Origin: Nitriliruptoraceae bacterium
GTDB lineage: Bacteria > Actinomycetota > Nitriliruptoria > Nitriliruptorales > Nitriliruptoraceae
Assembly (NCBI GenBank): GCA_007120485.1
Contig: SKNP01000143.1
Span: forward strand, 1-7,121
DNA: 7,121 bases
Direction: 5' to 3'
Part shown: positions 5,928 through 7,121 of the stretch, in pieces
Layout of the letters: each line of letters begins with the position of its first letter
Numbering within the stretch: the stretch's first letter is position 1
The notes under the pieces: generated by a model
The model's database searches: none
What the model saw: only the letters and a program-made list of their open reading frames with translations
What the model was told of the DNA's origin: nothing
Program-made: the position numbers and the translations under genes

Positions 5928-6811
5928 ACGTCGCCTTCTGGTGCTCGTCGAACCCCGGCCAGATCTGGACGTGGCGCTACACCCCGTTCCTCGGGGTCTG
6001 GCTGGTGGCGGCGACGTTCATCGGTGGCTACGTGCTGGCACACCGCCGGGCCGGACGGGCCCTGGACCCGCGTCGCCTGCGGCTGTGGTGCTTCGGGGTC
6101 CTGGCCCTGTTCCTGGTCTCCGAGTGGCCGATCGGCCAGCTCGGGGTCGGGTACCTCGCCACGGTCGGCATCGCCCGCTACATCATCTACAGCTTCGTGG
6201 CAGCCCCGCTGCTGATCGCCGGGTTGCCCGACTGGCTGGTCGACCGCTGGTTCCCGGCCGGAACCCGCCGGGAGCGCACGCTGCGAGCGGTGACCTACTG
6301 GCCGGTCGCGCTGCTGCTCTTCAACGCGGTGCTGTTCGGCACGCACCTGCCGGCGACGATCGACGGGTTGAAGACGACCCAGCTGGGATCGTTCGGTGTG
6401 GACGTGCTGCACCTGTTCGCGGCACTGGTGTGGTGGTGGCCGGCGATGCGCCGAGCGCCGGCGGAGCCCAACGCGATCCAGGAGCCGCTGCGCGCCTTCT
6501 ACCTGTTCGCGTCGTCGGTGCTGATGTTCGTGCCGGCCGCGTTCCTGACGTTCTCGCCGCTCCCGCTGTACGGGCTGTACGAGCTCGCCCCGCCCCTGTG
6601 GCTGGGCTTCGACACCCTCCAGGACCAGCAGGCGGCCGGCATCGTGATGAACATCGGTGGCGGGTTCGTGCTGTGGGGGATCATCGCGTCGCTGTTCCTG
6701 CGGTGGGCCGCTGAGCAGCAACGCGCCGACGAAGAGACCCGGCAGCTGCGCAACGCCCGGACGCTGGAGCGGATCCGTGCGCTGGAGACCGATCGAGACC
6801 CGACCGGCTGA
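5924..6811 (+). CDS. CtaG-like (caa3_CtaG family) cytochrome c oxidase assembly membrane protein
   Basis: This multi-pass membrane protein resembles the CtaG family of Bacillus and actinobacteria, linked to copper-centre formation in caa3-type cytochrome c oxidase; it is not the Cox11 protein that shares the name. Its 295 residues show about seven hydrophobic helices, near 22-39, 53-68, 80-100, 122-140, 156-173, 190-210 and 238-260. Family-like features are FGTHLPATID with H141, H163 in the next helix (DVLHLFAALVWW), and DQQAAGIVMNIGG at 234-246. A charged, helical C-terminal tail (262-295) is probably cytoplasmic. Start GTG 5924 was chosen for GGAG at 5912-5915, 8 nt away, and because the open frame further upstream lies inside the SCO gene. 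It closes the PCu(A)C-SCO-CtaG operon. Confidence 0.88.
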   Translation: MNVAFWCSSNPGQIWTWRYTPFLGVWLVAATFIGGYVLAHRRAGRALDPRRLRLWCFGVLALFLVSEWPIGQLGVGYLATVGIARYIIYSFVAAPLLIAGLPDWLVDRWFPAGTRRERTLRAVTYWPVALLLFNAVLFGTHLPATIDGLKTTQLGSFGVDVLHLFAALVWWWPAMRRAPAEPNAIQEPLRAFYLFASSVLMFVPAAFLTFSPLPLYGLYELAPPLWLGFDTLQDQQAAGIVMNIGGGFVLWGIIASLFLRWAAEQQRADEETRQLRNARTLERIRALETDRDPTG

Positions 6812-6821
6812 CGCGTACCCT
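6793..6821 (+). promoter_or_regulatory. Candidate promoter for the terminal small gene
   Basis: TCGAGA (6793-6798, 4 of 6 match to TTGACA) is followed after exactly 17 nt by TACCCT (6816-6821, fits TANNNT). It overlaps the 3' end of the CtaG gene and would start transcription about 20-25 nt before the next GTG. Confidence 0.35.
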
Positions 6822-6851
6822 GCGCACCGGACCCGACCGAGGACCTCACCC

Positions 6852-7097
6852 GTGGAAGCCGACCCGTCCGGCATCGCCAACGACCGTGGCCTGGTGCGGC
6901 GCATCGAGGACGACCAGGCGGTGCTGGCCGTCGGACCGAGCCGCACCCCGATGCAGGTCCCGGCGGACGAACTGCCCGACGGCTGCGAACCGCCGGCGTG
7001 GGTGATGTTGGACATGCAGCTCTCGCCGCCGATGATCCTCGGGGTCGACGAGGAGATGACCGCCAACGAGCGCGCGGCCGGGACCGGTCCGAGCTGA
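6852..7097 (+). CDS. Small DUF3006-like protein
   Basis: This is an 81-residue soluble protein of unknown function. Its pattern RGLVRRIEDDQAVLAVG, then VPADELPDG, then an acidic DEEMTANERA stretch recalls DUF3006, a small beta-rich domain in which a short RIE-D-AVL strand precedes a VP-x-LP-x-G turn. The match is by recall of the pattern, so it is tentative. Start GTG 6852 has GAGGA at 6839-6843, 8 nt upstream. No signal peptide or membrane segment is seen. It lies 40 bp after the CtaG stop in the same direction, so it could be co-transcribed with the copper operon or use the candidate promoter just upstream. The remaining 24 bases of the window show nothing. Confidence 0.65.
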   Translation: MEADPSGIANDRGLVRRIEDDQAVLAVGPSRTPMQVPADELPDGCEPPAWVMLDMQLSPPMILGVDEEMTANERAAGTGPS

Positions 7098-7121
7098 GCC
7101 GAACGCGCTGCCGGGACCGGC

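Noticed and set aside
5855..7066. Minus-strand open frame, 403 codons
   Set aside because: It is antisense to the CtaG and DUF3006-like genes, with a product of scrambled charged residues and no domain.

Overview
The window is GC-rich DNA (roughly 70% or more by eye), with mostly GTG starts, G/C third positions and short Shine-Dalgarno-led spacers. This suggests a high-GC actinobacterium. No rRNA, tRNA, phage or insertion-sequence signal was seen, so a finer placement would be a guess.

Layout: (1) 1-1121, minus strand: a 93-aa three-helix membrane protein, then the start of an ABC-2 type exporter ATPase that runs off the left edge. (2) 1206-2783, plus strand: a 525-aa aspartate:alanine-exchanger (AAE) family carrier with two central TrkA-C domains, divergent from the membrane protein. 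(3) 2784-3188: a 405-bp non-coding stretch with a C-rich tract, three tandem 73-bp units that each contain a long inverted repeat, and a perfect 17-nt palindrome just before the next gene. (4) 3189-4466: a GT4 glycosyltransferase resembling actinobacterial GlgA/GlgM-type glucan synthases. (5) 4465-4583: seven contiguous 17-bp direct repeats starting inside the glycosyltransferase stop codon, followed by a hairpin. (6) 4731-6811: a compact copper-delivery operon of a PCu(A)C-like lipoprotein, an SCO1/SenC lipoprotein and a CtaG-like membrane protein. (7) 6852-7097: an 81-aa DUF3006-like protein with its own promoter candidate.

The clearest functional unit is the copper operon. In such sets PCu(A)C and SCO carry and reduce or insert copper on the outer face of the membrane, and CtaG supports copper-centre assembly in cytochrome c oxidase. 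The three genes are tightly packed. SCO overlaps the PCu(A)C stop by 8 nt. A 12-codon reading frame with GTGA overlaps at both ends bridges SCO and CtaG. The other genes have no evident functional link to this operon.

The protein families are well known. What is less ordinary is non-coding: two unrelated-looking repeat arrays bracket the glycosyltransferase gene, there is a strong palindrome at its 5' side, and there is the bridging mini-frame. No clearly new multi-gene system is visible.
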